Assembly (NCBI RefSeq): GCF_000772705.2
Contig: NZ_JSBW02000006.1
Location: forward strand, 1 to 56,625
DNA from: Xanthomonas vasicola
GTDB lineage: Bacteria > Pseudomonadota > Gammaproteobacteria > Xanthomonadales > Xanthomonadaceae
Reading direction: 5' to 3'
Length of the DNA: 56,625 nucleotides
A program made the position numbers and the translations under genes. The notes under the pieces are model-generated. The model ran no database searches, was not told the origin of the DNA, and saw only the letters and a list, made by a program, of their open reading frames with translations. Below are positions 16,835-26,649 of the stretch, one piece after another (the stretch's first letter is position 1; each line of letters starts with the position of its first letter).

Positions 16835-17587
16835 ATGCCAGAAGGTCCCTCACTTGTCATCCTGCGCGAAGACACCGAAGCGTTTGTCGGCCGCAAAATC
16901 CTGCGCGTGTCCGGCAACAGCAAGCAGGACATCGCACGTCTGGATCAGCAGAAAGTGCTGGCGCTGCGCAGCTGGGGCAAACACTTCTTGATCGAATGCG
17001 CAAACTTCAGCGTGCGCATCCACTTTCTGTTGTTCGGCAGCTATCGCATTAACGAAGACAAACCCAGCGCGGTGCCGCGCTTGTGCCTGGAATTTTCCAA
17101 ACGCCAGCGGTTGAATTTCTATGCGTGCTCGGTGCAGTTCATCGAGCGCCCGCTCGACCAGGTGTACGACTGGACGGCGGACGTGATGAATCCGCTGTGG
17201 GATGCTGCGCAGGCACGTCGCAAGCTACGCGCTATGCCCGGCATGCTGGCCGCCGATGCATTGCTCGACCAGACCATCTTTGCTGGCGTGGGTAACATCA
17301 TCAAGAACGAGGTGCTGCACCGCATCCGTGTGCATCCGGAGAGCACGGTGGGCGCGTTGCCTGCGCGCAAACTGGGCGAACTGGTCACCCAGGCACGTGA
17401 CTACAGTTTCGATTTCTACACCTGGAAAAAAGCCTTCGTGCTGAAGAAGCATTACCAGGTGCACACCAAGACCAGCTGCCCGCGCGATGGCGCACCGCTG
17501 CAGTACCGCAAGCACTTGGGCAAGGCCGGGCGTCGCGCATTTTTCTGCGAGGTGTGCCAGCGCCTGTACCACACCGAAGAGGCGTGA
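16835..17587 (+). CDS. Fpg/Nei-family DNA glycosylase/AP lyase (endonuclease VIII-like)
   Basis: A 250-residue protein beginning MPEGPS at 16835: Pro2 is the catalytic amine and Glu3 its partner. GKHFLIE includes a conserved lysine. The helix-two-turn-helix is at ADALLDQTIFAGVGNIIKNEVLHRIRVHPES. The C-terminal zinc finger is atypical: CPRDG supplies a single early cysteine, then CEVCQ the second pair. It would excise oxidised bases and nick the DNA. Fpg and Nei cannot be told apart with certainty; the MPEGPS start and short finger fit Nei-like members. The frame is open upstream to 16760 without support. Confidence 0.85.
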   Translation: MPEGPSLVILREDTEAFVGRKILRVSGNSKQDIARLDQQKVLALRSWGKHFLIECANFSVRIHFLLFGSYRINEDKPSAVPRLCLEFSKRQRLNFYACSVQFIERPLDQVYDWTADVMNPLWDAAQARRKLRAMPGMLAADALLDQTIFAGVGNIIKNEVLHRIRVHPESTVGALPARKLGELVTQARDYSFDFYTWKKAFVLKKHYQVHTKTSCPRDGAPLQYRKHLGKAGRRAFFCEVCQRLYHTEEA

Positions 17588-17938
17588 TGTATGCGTAGGC
17601 GCCTTGGAAAACGGGGCGGGCGGTTGGGTTGGTGAGTGCTTGCTGATCGGTTTGTGGTCGGTCGGCGTCAGCCCGTACGGGCGCAGGTATGGGGTTCGCT
17701 TGCGGTGGGCCTGCGCATCAGAGCCAACGATCTGTTTCCCTGGTTTCTTGACTGCGTTATGCCGGATGCGCCAATCCACTCGCGCCTGCCTGCGGCTCAA
17801 TGTGAATGGCGGCTGGCCCTTTCCGGCCAGACAACGAATTTCAAACGCGCGCCCGCGCCGCGCCCGCTAGATTTGCGCCTCGCACACCGGGGTTCACCGG
17901 GTGGCACCCGCCCTCTCATCTCACCGGTCTCCCGCATT
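17588..17938. other. 351-base intergenic region
   Basis: No convincing gene. The only clear structure is a 12-base perfect palindrome, GCCCGTACGGGC, at 17671-17682. An open frame running into the next gene lacks a start with a ribosome site. Confidence 0.35.
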
Positions 17939-18937
17939 GTGACTACCAGCAGGAAGGAAGCGCTTGTCCCGCATGTCGCCGCTGTCGCATGCACGGGCGC
18001 CATCCTGTTCTTTCTTGCCTGCCTGTTGCTTTACATGCCGCCGCCGCGCGAAACCCCGCAACACGACGACACGTTGCAGGTGTATTTCGTGCCGCGGCCG
18101 CAAGAAACCCCTCCGGCTCCGCCGGAACCGCCGCAGGAACCAGCGCGTAAACCGCGCGCTGCTTCCGCATCGGCTGCACACACGGCGCCGCCACCCACGC
18201 GCACGCCACCGCCGCCGCGGCAGGTGGCTGCCGCTAATGCGCCGGCCAACGACTCCATGGCGGCTCAGCTGTATACCCGCGACGGGCGTCTGCGCATGGC
18301 GCAGGCCGACCCAATGGCGCAAACCGGCAGCGCGGTGCCGCCGGGCATGACTGACGAGCGCGCGCAGGCCAAGGCGCGCAACGTGATGGAACGGGGCACC
18401 CCGGTGCAGTACCAGGAAACCCGTTTCGCCAAGGACTGGAAGAGCGACGGCACGCTGGGCGATGTGGCGATGCAGGAAATGAATCGCGGCATGAAGAAGT
18501 TCAACGACATGCTCAATGGGCCGCAGACCCAGGTCGCCAAGGCGCGTCCGCCGCCGGACGTGCGCTTTAATCCCGCACTGGCCGGCAACCAGGCTGAGAT
18601 GGGTAGCGAGGCGACCGGCGATGCGTATAAATCGGCGCCGATCGCGCACGAAACCCTGCCCGACCTCAAGGGCGAAGCCAGCCGTCGCATTCGCGAGGCG
18701 TTGGCAGCCCTGGAACAACGCAGCGCGCGCTGCGATGCGTCCAAGCGCAAATCGCTGTTATCGCCTGTGCGCACGCACCTGTCGGATCTGGAGCGTGCCG
18801 AGCACGCCTTGAACAACGGCGCCGACCCGGTGATGGCCGCGCAGATGCTGCCGCGTCAAGCCGACAGCGCTTACGACCTGGCCCGCCGCGCGCTGTGGTA
18901 CGCCGATCGCCAGTTGAAGCAGTGCGCGCTGGGGTAA
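17939..18937 (+). CDS. Membrane-anchored proline-rich periplasmic protein, unknown function
   Basis: A 332-residue product from GTG 17939 (VTTSRKEALVPHVAAVACTG). One N-terminal membrane helix (GAILFFLACLLLYM) is followed by a long Pro/Ala/Arg-rich stretch (PPAPPEPPQEPARKP, PPPTRTPPPPRQ), then a charged mostly helical domain to the end. The layout is TonB-like (helix plus periplasm-spanning Pro-rich linker), but the TonB C-terminal domain is absent. The last ~80 residues (EASRRIREALAALEQR, PVRTHLSDLERAEHALNNG) are coiled-coil-like. It probably sits in the inner membrane facing the periplasm. No family recognised. Confidence 0.6.
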   Translation: MTTSRKEALVPHVAAVACTGAILFFLACLLLYMPPPRETPQHDDTLQVYFVPRPQETPPAPPEPPQEPARKPRAASASAAHTAPPPTRTPPPPRQVAAANAPANDSMAAQLYTRDGRLRMAQADPMAQTGSAVPPGMTDERAQAKARNVMERGTPVQYQETRFAKDWKSDGTLGDVAMQEMNRGMKKFNDMLNGPQTQVAKARPPPDVRFNPALAGNQAEMGSEATGDAYKSAPIAHETLPDLKGEASRRIREALAALEQRSARCDASKRKSLLSPVRTHLSDLERAEHALNNGADPVMAAQMLPRQADSAYDLARRALWYADRQLKQCALG

Positions 18938-19020
18938 GGGGCGGGTGTGTGCGTTACTGTGTAGACGCAGCGCGCAAGGCCGCAGTGTCATCGCGAAGGT
19001 GAGCAATGCAGTGCCGCCGT

Positions 19021-19133
19021 ACCCTCACCCCAACTCCCGTTCCACGCCCCGGCCCGCGCTTGCGGCGCGGGCACTCCAAGGCACGCACGCGGTGGCGTGC
19101 AAGCGGTGCTTTTCGTCCCGCAGGGAGAGGGGC
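19021..19133. repeat. Interrupted copy of the CCCTCACCCC...GGGAGAGGGG repeat
   Basis: ACCCTCACCCCAACTCC at 19021 and CCCGCAGGGAGAGGGGC at 19117-19133 are the two halves of one unit seen whole, in inverted orientation, at 19223-19260. About 80 bases of GC-rich sequence separate them here. Confidence 0.55.
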
Positions 19134-19222
19134 TTCAATCGCTTCCGTTTTGCCTTTCAATTCACACCAAGCGACTAGGGCAATCCATCGCGGTACAGCG
19201 CAGCGCTGACGCCTTGCTTTAG

Positions 19223-19260
19223 GCCCCTCTCCTTGCGGGAGAGGGGCTGGGGTGAGGGGA
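19223..19260. terminator. GCCCCTCTCC hairpin repeat, likely terminator
   Basis: GCCCCTCTCC, loop TTGCG, GGAGAGGGGC, then TGGGGTGAGGGGA. It lies just downstream of the GAF gene's 3' end (minus strand) and downstream of the proline-rich gene, so it could stop transcription from both sides. It is also a recurring intergenic repeat. Confidence 0.55.
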
Positions 19261-19291
19261 CTTCTGCGAAGCAGCAGAGCAGTTCGCAGCC

Positions 19292-20206
19292 TCAGGCCAG
19301 GCTCTGCCGGTAACGATCCTTTTCGATACTCAGCGCAACTTCGGCGCGTAGAAACACCTGGCCGACCGGCTCGTCCGGACGAGTGGATTGCGCTTCTCCC
19401 AGCAAGACCGTCAGGCCTAACGCATGTTGTTGCTGGGCGATCTCACGCAGGCCTTGCAGAGTGCGCTCGGCGTCGGGGCCTCGCAGCACGGCGATGAATT
19501 CCGCACTGTCGGTCACACGGTCGATGCTGTTGCCGGGCCCCTGCACCAACGCCGCGAATGCCTGGTCGAGCTGCTGCAAATTGCGCCCGAGCAGACGCTC
19601 GCTCTGGCGTTCGGCGAGTGCGGCCAGTTCCTGCACTTCCAGAATCACCAGGTGGTAGCCGGTGTCGGCAACCGCCTGGCTGGCGACCGGGACGACCGGC
19701 TGCAGGATGGCATCGCGCTCCAGTTGCAGTTCGCGCTTGCGCTCGTCGAGCAGGCGCATGGCCACCCGCGCGAGTGCCTGCAGACCAGTGCGTTGAATGT
19801 CGGTGAGGGTGCGTGGCTCGGTGTCGAGCACGCAGACCGTGCCTAATGCCACGCCGTCTGCGGTGACCAGCGGCATGCCGGCATAGAAGCGCGCGCCGGT
19901 GTCGCCAGTGACCACCGAGATATTGGCGAACCGGCTATCCTGGCGCAGGTCGGGCACTTCCATCAGCTGCTCGGGGCTGCGGATTGCGTGGTCGCACAAG
20001 GCCTGGCTGCGGTCGGTCTGCTGCAGGCCCAAACCCAGCTGGGCCTTAAACCATTGGCGGTCGCGGTCCACCAGCGACATCAGCGCGATCGGTGTGCCGC
20101 ACAGGGAAGCAGCGACCTGCACGACGTCCTGATAGGTGTCCTCCGGCAGGCTGTCGACGATGCGATAGCCGTCCAGGACTTGTTGGCGAGAGGCTTCGTC
20201 AGCCAT
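19292..20206 (-). CDS. GAF-domain protein with degenerate GGDEF-like C-terminus
   Basis: From ATG 20206 (MADEASRQQVLDGYRIVDSL), 304 residues; ATGs at 20212 and 20221 are alternatives, but AAGG is best spaced for 20206. A GAF domain occupies about 22-155 (LCGTPIALMSLVDRDRQWFK, FYAGMPLVTADGVALGTVCV). After a coiled linker, residues about 185-300 have the length and strand order of a diguanylate cyclase domain (VILEVQELAALAERQSERLLGRNL, SAEFIAVLRG) but no GG[DE]EF. It is probably a c-di-GMP or redox sensor, or an inactive partner, not an enzyme. Its GAF is closely similar to that of the GAF-PAS-GGDEF protein at 23915. Confidence 0.7.
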   Translation of the reverse strand: MADEASRQQVLDGYRIVDSLPEDTYQDVVQVAASLCGTPIALMSLVDRDRQWFKAQLGLGLQQTDRSQALCDHAIRSPEQLMEVPDLRQDSRFANISVVTGDTGARFYAGMPLVTADGVALGTVCVLDTEPRTLTDIQRTGLQALARVAMRLLDERKRELQLERDAILQPVVPVASQAVADTGYHLVILEVQELAALAERQSERLLGRNLQQLDQAFAALVQGPGNSIDRVTDSAEFIAVLRGPDAERTLQGLREIAQQQHALGLTVLLGEAQSTRPDEPVGQVFLRAEVALSIEKDRYRQSLA

Positions 20207-20735
20207 GGGCATGTCCTTCATCGAATAAGCCAGGCGGGCGCGAACGAGGAAGCCACAAGGATACTGGCAGCGCCGGTAATGCGGCGTGGATGTTGCTACG
20301 CGGAGGGGGCGGGCTGGTAGGCCAGCGCGGCGTGACGAGTGCAACGGATAAATTGGTGTTGCGTGCCGATTGGGCAGGTCTTTGTCCTGACAAACACAGG
20401 CCGCCTAGTCAACGGGGGCTATGGACACAGCACGCCTTGCGCGTCTGCCATGGCGTTGCGGCAGGGATGACATCGCGTCGGCTGTGCAAGCCTGACGGCG
20501 GCTCGCCAGTTTCGGCGCTGCTTCAAACCACGCAGCACGCTGGAAGCCCGCTGCGCCCTTGCTGCTGTCGAACACGGTTGCGAGCATCAATCGGCGGGGA
20601 GCGCGCCGTGCGGCTCAGTGTCTTGGCATTGCAGCAACTTGGAGATGTAACACCAAGCTGCACGACTACCTGGCGAATCGGTGACAAGTACCGCGCCTGG
20701 CACACCCACACGCCGCATCAACCTGGCCCCCGCCA
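20207..20735. other. 529-base intergenic region, nothing recognised
   Basis: Short frames on both strands lack ribosome sites and domain-like sequence. It presumably carries the promoter of the GAF gene. Confidence 0.35.
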
Positions 20736-20772
20736 GCACCGGCTACGCTGCGTGCAGTAGCGCAGCCGGTGC
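20736..20772 (-). terminator. Long hairpin after the M16 protease gene
   Basis: GCACCGGCTACGCTGC and GTAGCGCAGCCGGTGC pair over 16 bases with two mismatches around a 5-base loop (GTGCA), 12 bases beyond the protease stop. This fits an intrinsic terminator without a strong T-run. Confidence 0.6.
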
Positions 20773-20783
20773 AACAGGTGCGA

Positions 20784-23663
20784 TCAGCGCTTGACCGGCT
20801 TGCCGTCCACGTCCAGCACCTGCACCTCGCCCAGTTTGAGCGCACGCACCGGGGCTTCGATCTTCTTCAGGTCGCCGACGATCACCCAGGTCATCGCCTC
20901 GGGCTTGATGATCTGCTTGATGGCCTTTTGCGCAGCCGGCTGGTCGATCGCTTCCAGGCGCGGCTTGAGCGTCTGCACGTAGTCGTCGGGTCGGTCGAAC
21001 TGCACGATGCCTTCGATCGCACCCAGCACCGCGTCGGTGGTCTCGTAGCTGCCGGGCAGGGCACGGATGCGCTGGTTCTTGATCTTCTCGATCTCATCCG
21101 TGGTCAGCGGCTTGTCGCCGATGATGGCGGTCGCCTCCTTGAAGATCTCGTTGGCCGATTCGGCGGTCTTGTCGGTCTGCACCGGTGCCGAGAACAGATA
21201 CGGCCGCTGGCCCTGCGCATCCATCATGCGGGTGCCGGCGCCATAGGCCCAGCGCTTGTTCTCGCGCAGATTCATGTTCAAGCGCGAGGTGAAGGTGCCA
21301 CCGAAGGCGCCGTTTGCCACACCAATCGCCAGGTTATCCGGCGCCTTGGTGGACGGGGCCAGCAAGCCGGCCAGAATCACCGACTGCGGTGCGTCTGGGC
21401 GGTTGATCAGGTACACGCGCGGCTTGGGCTGAGCAGCGACATTGGCCAGGTTCTTCTTCGGCAACGCGGTGGTCGGTGCCTTCCAGTCGCCGAAGACGGC
21501 GTCGAGCTGCGGAATGATCTGCGCCAGCGTGGTGTCGCCGGCGACCAGGATGCGCAGGTTGTCCGGACGCAGCCATTGGCTGTGGAAGTTCTTCAGATCC
21601 TGCGCGTTGAGGCTTTTGATTGCGGCCTCGGTGCCGCTGCCGGTGAGTGGGACGCCGTACGGGTGCTTGTCGCCGAACAGCAACGGCGGCAACGCGCGCA
21701 GCGCCAGGCTGTTGGGCTGGGTCTTTTCCTGGGCAATGCCGGACAGCCACTGGCCGCGGATGCGTTCGATGTCGGCGGCCTTGAATGCGGGGTTGCGCAC
21801 GATGTCGGAGAACAACTGCAGCGACGGCTGCAGCTGGTCGTTGAGCGCATCCAGCGAAGCGCTGCAGCTGTCCAGATCGCAGCCGACTGCGGTAATCGCA
21901 CCCAAGCGCTGGCGGCGCTGCGCCACCTCCACCGAATCCAGCGCGGTGGTGCTCTCGTTCATCAGTGCGGCGCTGAAGCTGGCGGTGCCGAGCTTGCCGC
22001 CCTGGTCGGCAGCGTAGCCGGCGTCGAACAGCAACTCCACCTGGGTGACCGGGATGGTGTGGCGTTCGGCCAGGATCACTTCGATGCCGTTGTTCAACTT
22101 GCCGCGCTGCAGTTTCGGGAAGCTCAGGCCCGGGAACTGATCGGTCTGCGGCACGCCCTTGCTGCGATCCAGCGTGGAGGCGGTGACCTTGAACGTGCCT
22201 GCAGCCGGCAGCTTCGGCGCCGGCTTGCCGGCTTCTTCGCCACGCGCGACCACCGCCTTGTCTTCGGCGGCCGGATCGAAGTCCTTGCCGGCCGGCAGCA
22301 CGGTCAACAGGTAATCGCCCTTGCCGAACCACGTGGCCGACGCCTGTTTGACGCTGTCCACGGTCGCTGCCTGGACGCGCTGCAGATCTTTCTTATAGGC
22401 ACCAGGGTCGCCGCGATAGACCTGGCCCTCGGCCAGGATCACTGCCTTGCCGCTGAAGCCGCCGACCTTTTCCAGCCCGCGCACGAAGCCGGCACGGTAG
22501 GCCACCTGTGCGCGCTGCAGTTCGTCGGCGGTCGGGCCCTGGGCGGTGAACTTCTTGAGTTCTTCGTCGATGACCTTCTCGACCTTGGCCGGGTCCACCC
22601 CGTCCTTCACGTCGGCCATGATCTGCACCTGGCTGGACAGCGCAAACGGCTGCACCGAGGCGGAAACGTCGTCCACCAGGTTGTCCTGATAGACCAGGCG
22701 CTGATACAGCCGCGAGGTCTTGCCGCCGCCAAGCACGGTGGTGGCCAGATCCAGCTGGATCATGTCGTCGCTGCCCAGCTGCGGTGCGGCCCAGGTGCGG
22801 TAGATGCGCGGCTGCGAAACATGGTCGTGCTGCACGCCGCGCGTCTGCGCCGCCAGCGGGGTTACCCACGGCTGCTGGCGCGCCACCGGCTTGCCGGACG
22901 GAATATCGCCGAAGTACTGCAGGGCCTTGGCGCGCGCCTGTGCCACGGTGATGTCGCCGGCCAGCACCAGGGTGGTGTTGGCGGCGCCGTAGTTGTCGTT
23001 GAACCACTGTTTGACGTCGGCCAGCGAGGCCGCGTCCAGGTCTTCCATCGAGCCGATGGTGTTGTGCTGGTAGGGGTGGTTGGCCGGGAACAGGTTGGAC
23101 AGGATGTTCTGGTCCACGCGGCCATATGGGCGGTTCTCGCCCTGGCGCTTTTCGTTCTGCACCACGCCGCGCTGGGTGTCGAGTTCCTGCTGGCCGATGG
23201 CGCCGAGCAGGTGGCCCATGCGGTCCGATTCCAGCCACAGCGCGGTATCCAGCGCGGTGGTCGGCACGGTTTCGAAATAGTTGGTGCGGTCGAACCAGGT
23301 GGTGCCGTTCATGTCGGTGGTGCCGACCTTTTCCAGCGGCGCAAAGAAACTGCCCTTGTTGTTTTCCGAGCCGGAGAACATCAGGTGCTCGAACAGGTGC
23401 GCAAAGCCGGTCTTGCCGGCCGGCTCGTCGCCGGAGCCGATGTGGTACCAGATGCTGACCGCCACCACCGGCGCCTTGTGGTCTTCGTGCACCACCACGG
23501 TCAGACCGTTGGGCAGGGTGAAGCGGGTATAGGCGATGTCGGGAATGGCGCTGCTGGCCGTGCTCTTGGACAGGCTGGCCGGGGCAGCGGCAACGGCGGG
23601 GGCAACGGAACCGGCGGCGACGCCGAGCACACCGGCGATCAACAAGGACAGCGGACGCAGCAT
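20784..23663 (-). CDS. M16-family zinc metalloprotease (pitrilysin-type, two-domain)
   Basis: A 959-residue secreted protein: signal peptide MLRPLSLLIAGVLGVAAGSV... ending near AVAAAP, then an N-terminal M16 catalytic half with the inverted zinc motif HLFEH (His89, Glu92, His93), and a downstream glutamate in GVVQNEKRQGENRPYG. The second half repeats the fold without the motif (QFPGLSFPKLQRGKLNNGIE, LRPDNLRILVAGD), which is normal for the family. It resembles bacterial M16 peptidases that clear peptides in the periplasm. Immediate neighbours on both sides are GAF proteins on separate transcripts, so no operon partner is evident. Confidence 0.88.
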   Translation of the reverse strand: MLRPLSLLIAGVLGVAAGSVAPAVAAAPASLSKSTASSAIPDIAYTRFTLPNGLTVVVHEDHKAPVVAVSIWYHIGSGDEPAGKTGFAHLFEHLMFSGSENNKGSFFAPLEKVGTTDMNGTTWFDRTNYFETVPTTALDTALWLESDRMGHLLGAIGQQELDTQRGVVQNEKRQGENRPYGRVDQNILSNLFPANHPYQHNTIGSMEDLDAASLADVKQWFNDNYGAANTTLVLAGDITVAQARAKALQYFGDIPSGKPVARQQPWVTPLAAQTRGVQHDHVSQPRIYRTWAAPQLGSDDMIQLDLATTVLGGGKTSRLYQRLVYQDNLVDDVSASVQPFALSSQVQIMADVKDGVDPAKVEKVIDEELKKFTAQGPTADELQRAQVAYRAGFVRGLEKVGGFSGKAVILAEGQVYRGDPGAYKKDLQRVQAATVDSVKQASATWFGKGDYLLTVLPAGKDFDPAAEDKAVVARGEEAGKPAPKLPAAGTFKVTASTLDRSKGVPQTDQFPGLSFPKLQRGKLNNGIEVILAERHTIPVTQVELLFDAGYAADQGGKLGTASFSAALMNESTTALDSVEVAQRRQRLGAITAVGCDLDSCSASLDALNDQLQPSLQLFSDIVRNPAFKAADIERIRGQWLSGIAQEKTQPNSLALRALPPLLFGDKHPYGVPLTGSGTEAAIKSLNAQDLKNFHSQWLRPDNLRILVAGDTTLAQIIPQLDAVFGDWKAPTTALPKKNLANVAAQPKPRVYLINRPDAPQSVILAGLLAPSTKAPDNLAIGVANGAFGGTFTSRLNMNLRENKRWAYGAGTRMMDAQGQRPYLFSAPVQTDKTAESANEIFKEATAIIGDKPLTTDEIEKIKNQRIRALPGSYETTDAVLGAIEGIVQFDRPDDYVQTLKPRLEAIDQPAAQKAIKQIIKPEAMTWVIVGDLKKIEAPVRALKLGEVQVLDVDGKPVKR

Positions 23664-23914
23664 GTGACACTCCAGAACAGGACAATCGGCCGAGGGTAGT
23701 GGCTGCTTGGCGGCGCCGCAAATGCTGATGGGCAGGGGGGGCGGGGGTTTCCTGCGGATGCAACGGTCAAGCCGTCAGCAATGCCGGCCGGCTTCGTCAG
23801 ATTCTAGATTTAGCTTGGCTGAGCGAGCTCGACCTGTCGCCGCTCAAGTTGCTCGTCGCCTCGCCGTTACTTGGGGCGACCTACCTTGACCAGACGCTAC
23901 CCGCCGATCACGCC

Positions 23915-26533
23915 ATGACCGTCCTGTTACCGCCCGTGCCGATCCCTGCCGACGACGCCTTGCGCGTGGACGCGGTGCGCCGGCTGGAGGCACTGAACAC
24001 TGAAGCCGAGGCCGAATTCGACGACATCGCCTGGCTGGCCGCGCACGTCACCGGCGCGCCGATGGCGTTGGTGTCGTTGCTGGATGCCGACCGCCAGTGG
24101 TTCAAGGCGCGCTGCGGCACCGATTTGGAAGGCACGCCGCGTAATGCTTCGTTTTGCTCCTACGCGATCATGGGCACCGAGTTGATGGAAGTGCCCGATG
24201 CCGAAGCCGACCCGCGCTTCGTCAACAACCCGTTGGTGATTGCCGCCCCCGGCGTGCGCTCGTACGCAGGGGTGCCGTTGATCGGGCGCGAAGGCTACGC
24301 CTACGGCACTTTGTGCACGCTCAGCACCAAGCCGCGCGTGCTCGACGAGAACCAGAAGCAGGCCTTGATCCGCCTTGCGCGGCAGGCATCCAACCAGTTG
24401 GAAGCGCGTCGCGACCGCTTGGAAGCGCAGGCGCAGCGGCAGACCTTGAGCATGTTGCTGGAAGCCATGCCCGACGGCGTGGTGGCCTGCGGCACCGACG
24501 GATTGCTGCGCGAGTTCAATCACGCCGCCCGGCAATGGCATGGCACCGACCCGCGCCTGTTGCCACCGGCGCAATGGGCGCTGCATTTCGATCTATACAC
24601 CGCCGACGGCAACAGCCTGCTGCCCACCGACGCCATCCCGCTGCTGCGTGCGTGGCGCGGCGAGCATGTGCGCAATGCCGAGCTGGTGATCCGCGCCACC
24701 GGCCAGCCGCCGCGCAGCGTGCTGTGTAACGCAGACCCGGTGGTCAGCGAGAAGGGCACGGCATTGGGCGCGGTCTGCGTGATGCACGACATCACCCAGC
24801 TCAAGGATGCCTCGGCTGCACTGGCCGGCGAACGCGCGCGGCTGCAGGCACTGGTGGACGCGTCGCAAGACGTGGCCATCATGGCGTTTGACCCGCAGTG
24901 CCGTCTGGAACTGTTCAATCCCGGTGCCGAGCGCTTGCTCGGTTACCGCGCCGACGAGGTGCTGGGCACGTGCCCGGCACGGTTCCATCTGCCGGCCGAA
25001 CTCGAGCGGCATATGGCGACGCTGGCGTTGTCGCCACCGTCGTACCTGGAATTGGCCGCCGCCGCCGCTGGCGATGTGCTGGCCGAGGAACTGTGGACAT
25101 TGGTACGCAAGGACGGCGACCTACGTCGCGTGCGCCTGTGTTTCAACGTCATCCATGACGCGCAGCAAGGCCTGGCCGGGTATCTGGCAATGGCCATCGA
25201 CGTCACCGCTGAATTGCAGGCGCAAGCCGCCGCGCAGTTGGCCGCCGAGCGCTTCACCGGTGCATTCGAAACCGCGCCACAAGGCATGGCTATCGTCTCG
25301 CTGGAAGGGCAATGGCGCGACGTCAATCCGGCGTTGTGCGGCATCCTGGGCTATTCGCGCGAGCAGTTGTTGCGCACGAACTTCCAGCAGATCACCCATC
25401 CCGATGATCTGGAAATGGACCTGCAACTGGTGCAGGACCTGATCGACGGCAAACGCGACAGTTACAGCCTGGGCAAGCGCTACATCAGCCAGCAGGGCGC
25501 GGTGATCTGGGCGCAGCTGTCGCTGTCGCTGGTGCGCGACAGCAGCGGTGCGCCCGTGCATTTCGTCTCGCAGATCCAGGATGTGACCGAGCGCCATGTA
25601 GCGGCCGAACGGCTGGCCGAAAGCGAAGCGCACCTGCGCGCGATCAGTGACGCCACGCCCACCTTGGTGGCCCAGTTCGATGCCGGGCAGCGCTACCTGT
25701 TCGCCAATCAAGCGCATCGCGCCTGGCTCGGTATGGAACCTGCCAGTCTGGTCGGTCGCCATATCACGCAGGTGTTGGGCGAAAACCTCAGCACCGCCGC
25801 GCGTGCCGCATTGGCACAGGCGGTGGCCGGGCAACGCGCCAGCTTCGAACATGTCTTGCGTGGCGGCACCAGCCCGCGCGATGTAGAAGTGACCCTGGTG
25901 CCGGAAACGCATGGCGCTGCGACGCCAACGCAGGGCTTCTTCCTGATGGCGCACGATGTCACTGCGCACAAGACACTGCACCGTTTGATGCACGAACGCG
26001 CCACCCGCGATGCATTGACCGGCCTGCCGAATCGGCATGCCTGGTCCGAAGCGCTGCAGGTGGCGGTTGCGCAGGCGCAGGCGCAGGCGCAACCGCAACC
26101 GCAACCGCAACCGCAACCGCAGCAGCTAGCAGTGGCGGTGATGTTCTTGGATCTGGACGGCTTCAAACGCATCAACGACACCTACAGCCACCGCGCCGGC
26201 GATGCGGTATTGGTGGCGTTCGGCAATTGCCTGCAACGCGCGGTTGGCGAGCGCTATCTGGTGGCACGCCTGGCCGGCGACGAATTCGTGGTGTTGCTGG
26301 ATGCGCTGCAGGATCCGCAGGCCGAATGCGCCGCGGTGGCCGACCGTATCCGCACGCTGGCGGCGGAAGGCGCCCTATTCGGCGACCAGCATCTACCGAT
26401 CCAGCCCAGCATCGGTGTGGCCTGGCAACACGGCGTACAGGCCGAGGCGGCCAGCCTGATGCATGCCGCTGATGAGGCGATGTATGCAGCCAAGCGCGCG
26501 CGGCGGCCAGCTGGGCAGACATCGCGGCAGTAA
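23915..26533 (+). CDS. GAF-PAS-PAS-PAS-GGDEF sensor diguanylate cyclase
   Basis: An 872-residue cytoplasmic multi-sensor from ATG 23915 (MTVLLPPVPIPADD); no clear ribosome site, and the frame is open to 23849. Order: GAF about 25-175, PAS about 190-310, PAS about 320-450 (AIMAFDPQCRLELFNPGAERLLGY region), PAS/PAC about 455-585, PAS about 590-700, GGDEF about 705-870. The signature is LAGDEF instead of GGDEF, and the RxxD I-site is missing (GERY). The AGDEF variant can still be active in other proteins. An AQAQAQ/PQPQPQPQPQ stretch encoded by hexanucleotide repeats interrupts the GGDEF domain before FLDLDGFKRIND. Confidence 0.85.
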   Translation: MTVLLPPVPIPADDALRVDAVRRLEALNTEAEAEFDDIAWLAAHVTGAPMALVSLLDADRQWFKARCGTDLEGTPRNASFCSYAIMGTELMEVPDAEADPRFVNNPLVIAAPGVRSYAGVPLIGREGYAYGTLCTLSTKPRVLDENQKQALIRLARQASNQLEARRDRLEAQAQRQTLSMLLEAMPDGVVACGTDGLLREFNHAARQWHGTDPRLLPPAQWALHFDLYTADGNSLLPTDAIPLLRAWRGEHVRNAELVIRATGQPPRSVLCNADPVVSEKGTALGAVCVMHDITQLKDASAALAGERARLQALVDASQDVAIMAFDPQCRLELFNPGAERLLGYRADEVLGTCPARFHLPAELERHMATLALSPPSYLELAAAAAGDVLAEELWTLVRKDGDLRRVRLCFNVIHDAQQGLAGYLAMAIDVTAELQAQAAAQLAAERFTGAFETAPQGMAIVSLEGQWRDVNPALCGILGYSREQLLRTNFQQITHPDDLEMDLQLVQDLIDGKRDSYSLGKRYISQQGAVIWAQLSLSLVRDSSGAPVHFVSQIQDVTERHVAAERLAESEAHLRAISDATPTLVAQFDAGQRYLFANQAHRAWLGMEPASLVGRHITQVLGENLSTAARAALAQAVAGQRASFEHVLRGGTSPRDVEVTLVPETHGAATPTQGFFLMAHDVTAHKTLHRLMHERATRDALTGLPNRHAWSEALQVAVAQAQAQAQPQPQPQPQPQQLAVAVMFLDLDGFKRINDTYSHRAGDAVLVAFGNCLQRAVGERYLVARLAGDEFVVLLDALQDPQAECAAVADRIRTLAAEGALFGDQHLPIQPSIGVAWQHGVQAEAASLMHAADEAMYAAKRARRPAGQTSRQ

Positions 26534-26649
26534 GCGCTGTGTGTTGCTGGCGCAAGCCAATGCGTTGCTGCTGCTGACGCGTGCGCATGCCTGGCGCGAA
26601 TCGCTGACTTCCAACTCTCGACTCTCAACGCCCAGCAGCGTTCGCGTTG

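Noticed and set aside
20769..23699. A 976-codon open frame on the plus strand
   Set aside because: It is exactly antisense to the M16 protease gene, which has a signal peptide, HxxEH motif and ATG context. The long mirror frame is an effect of high GC.
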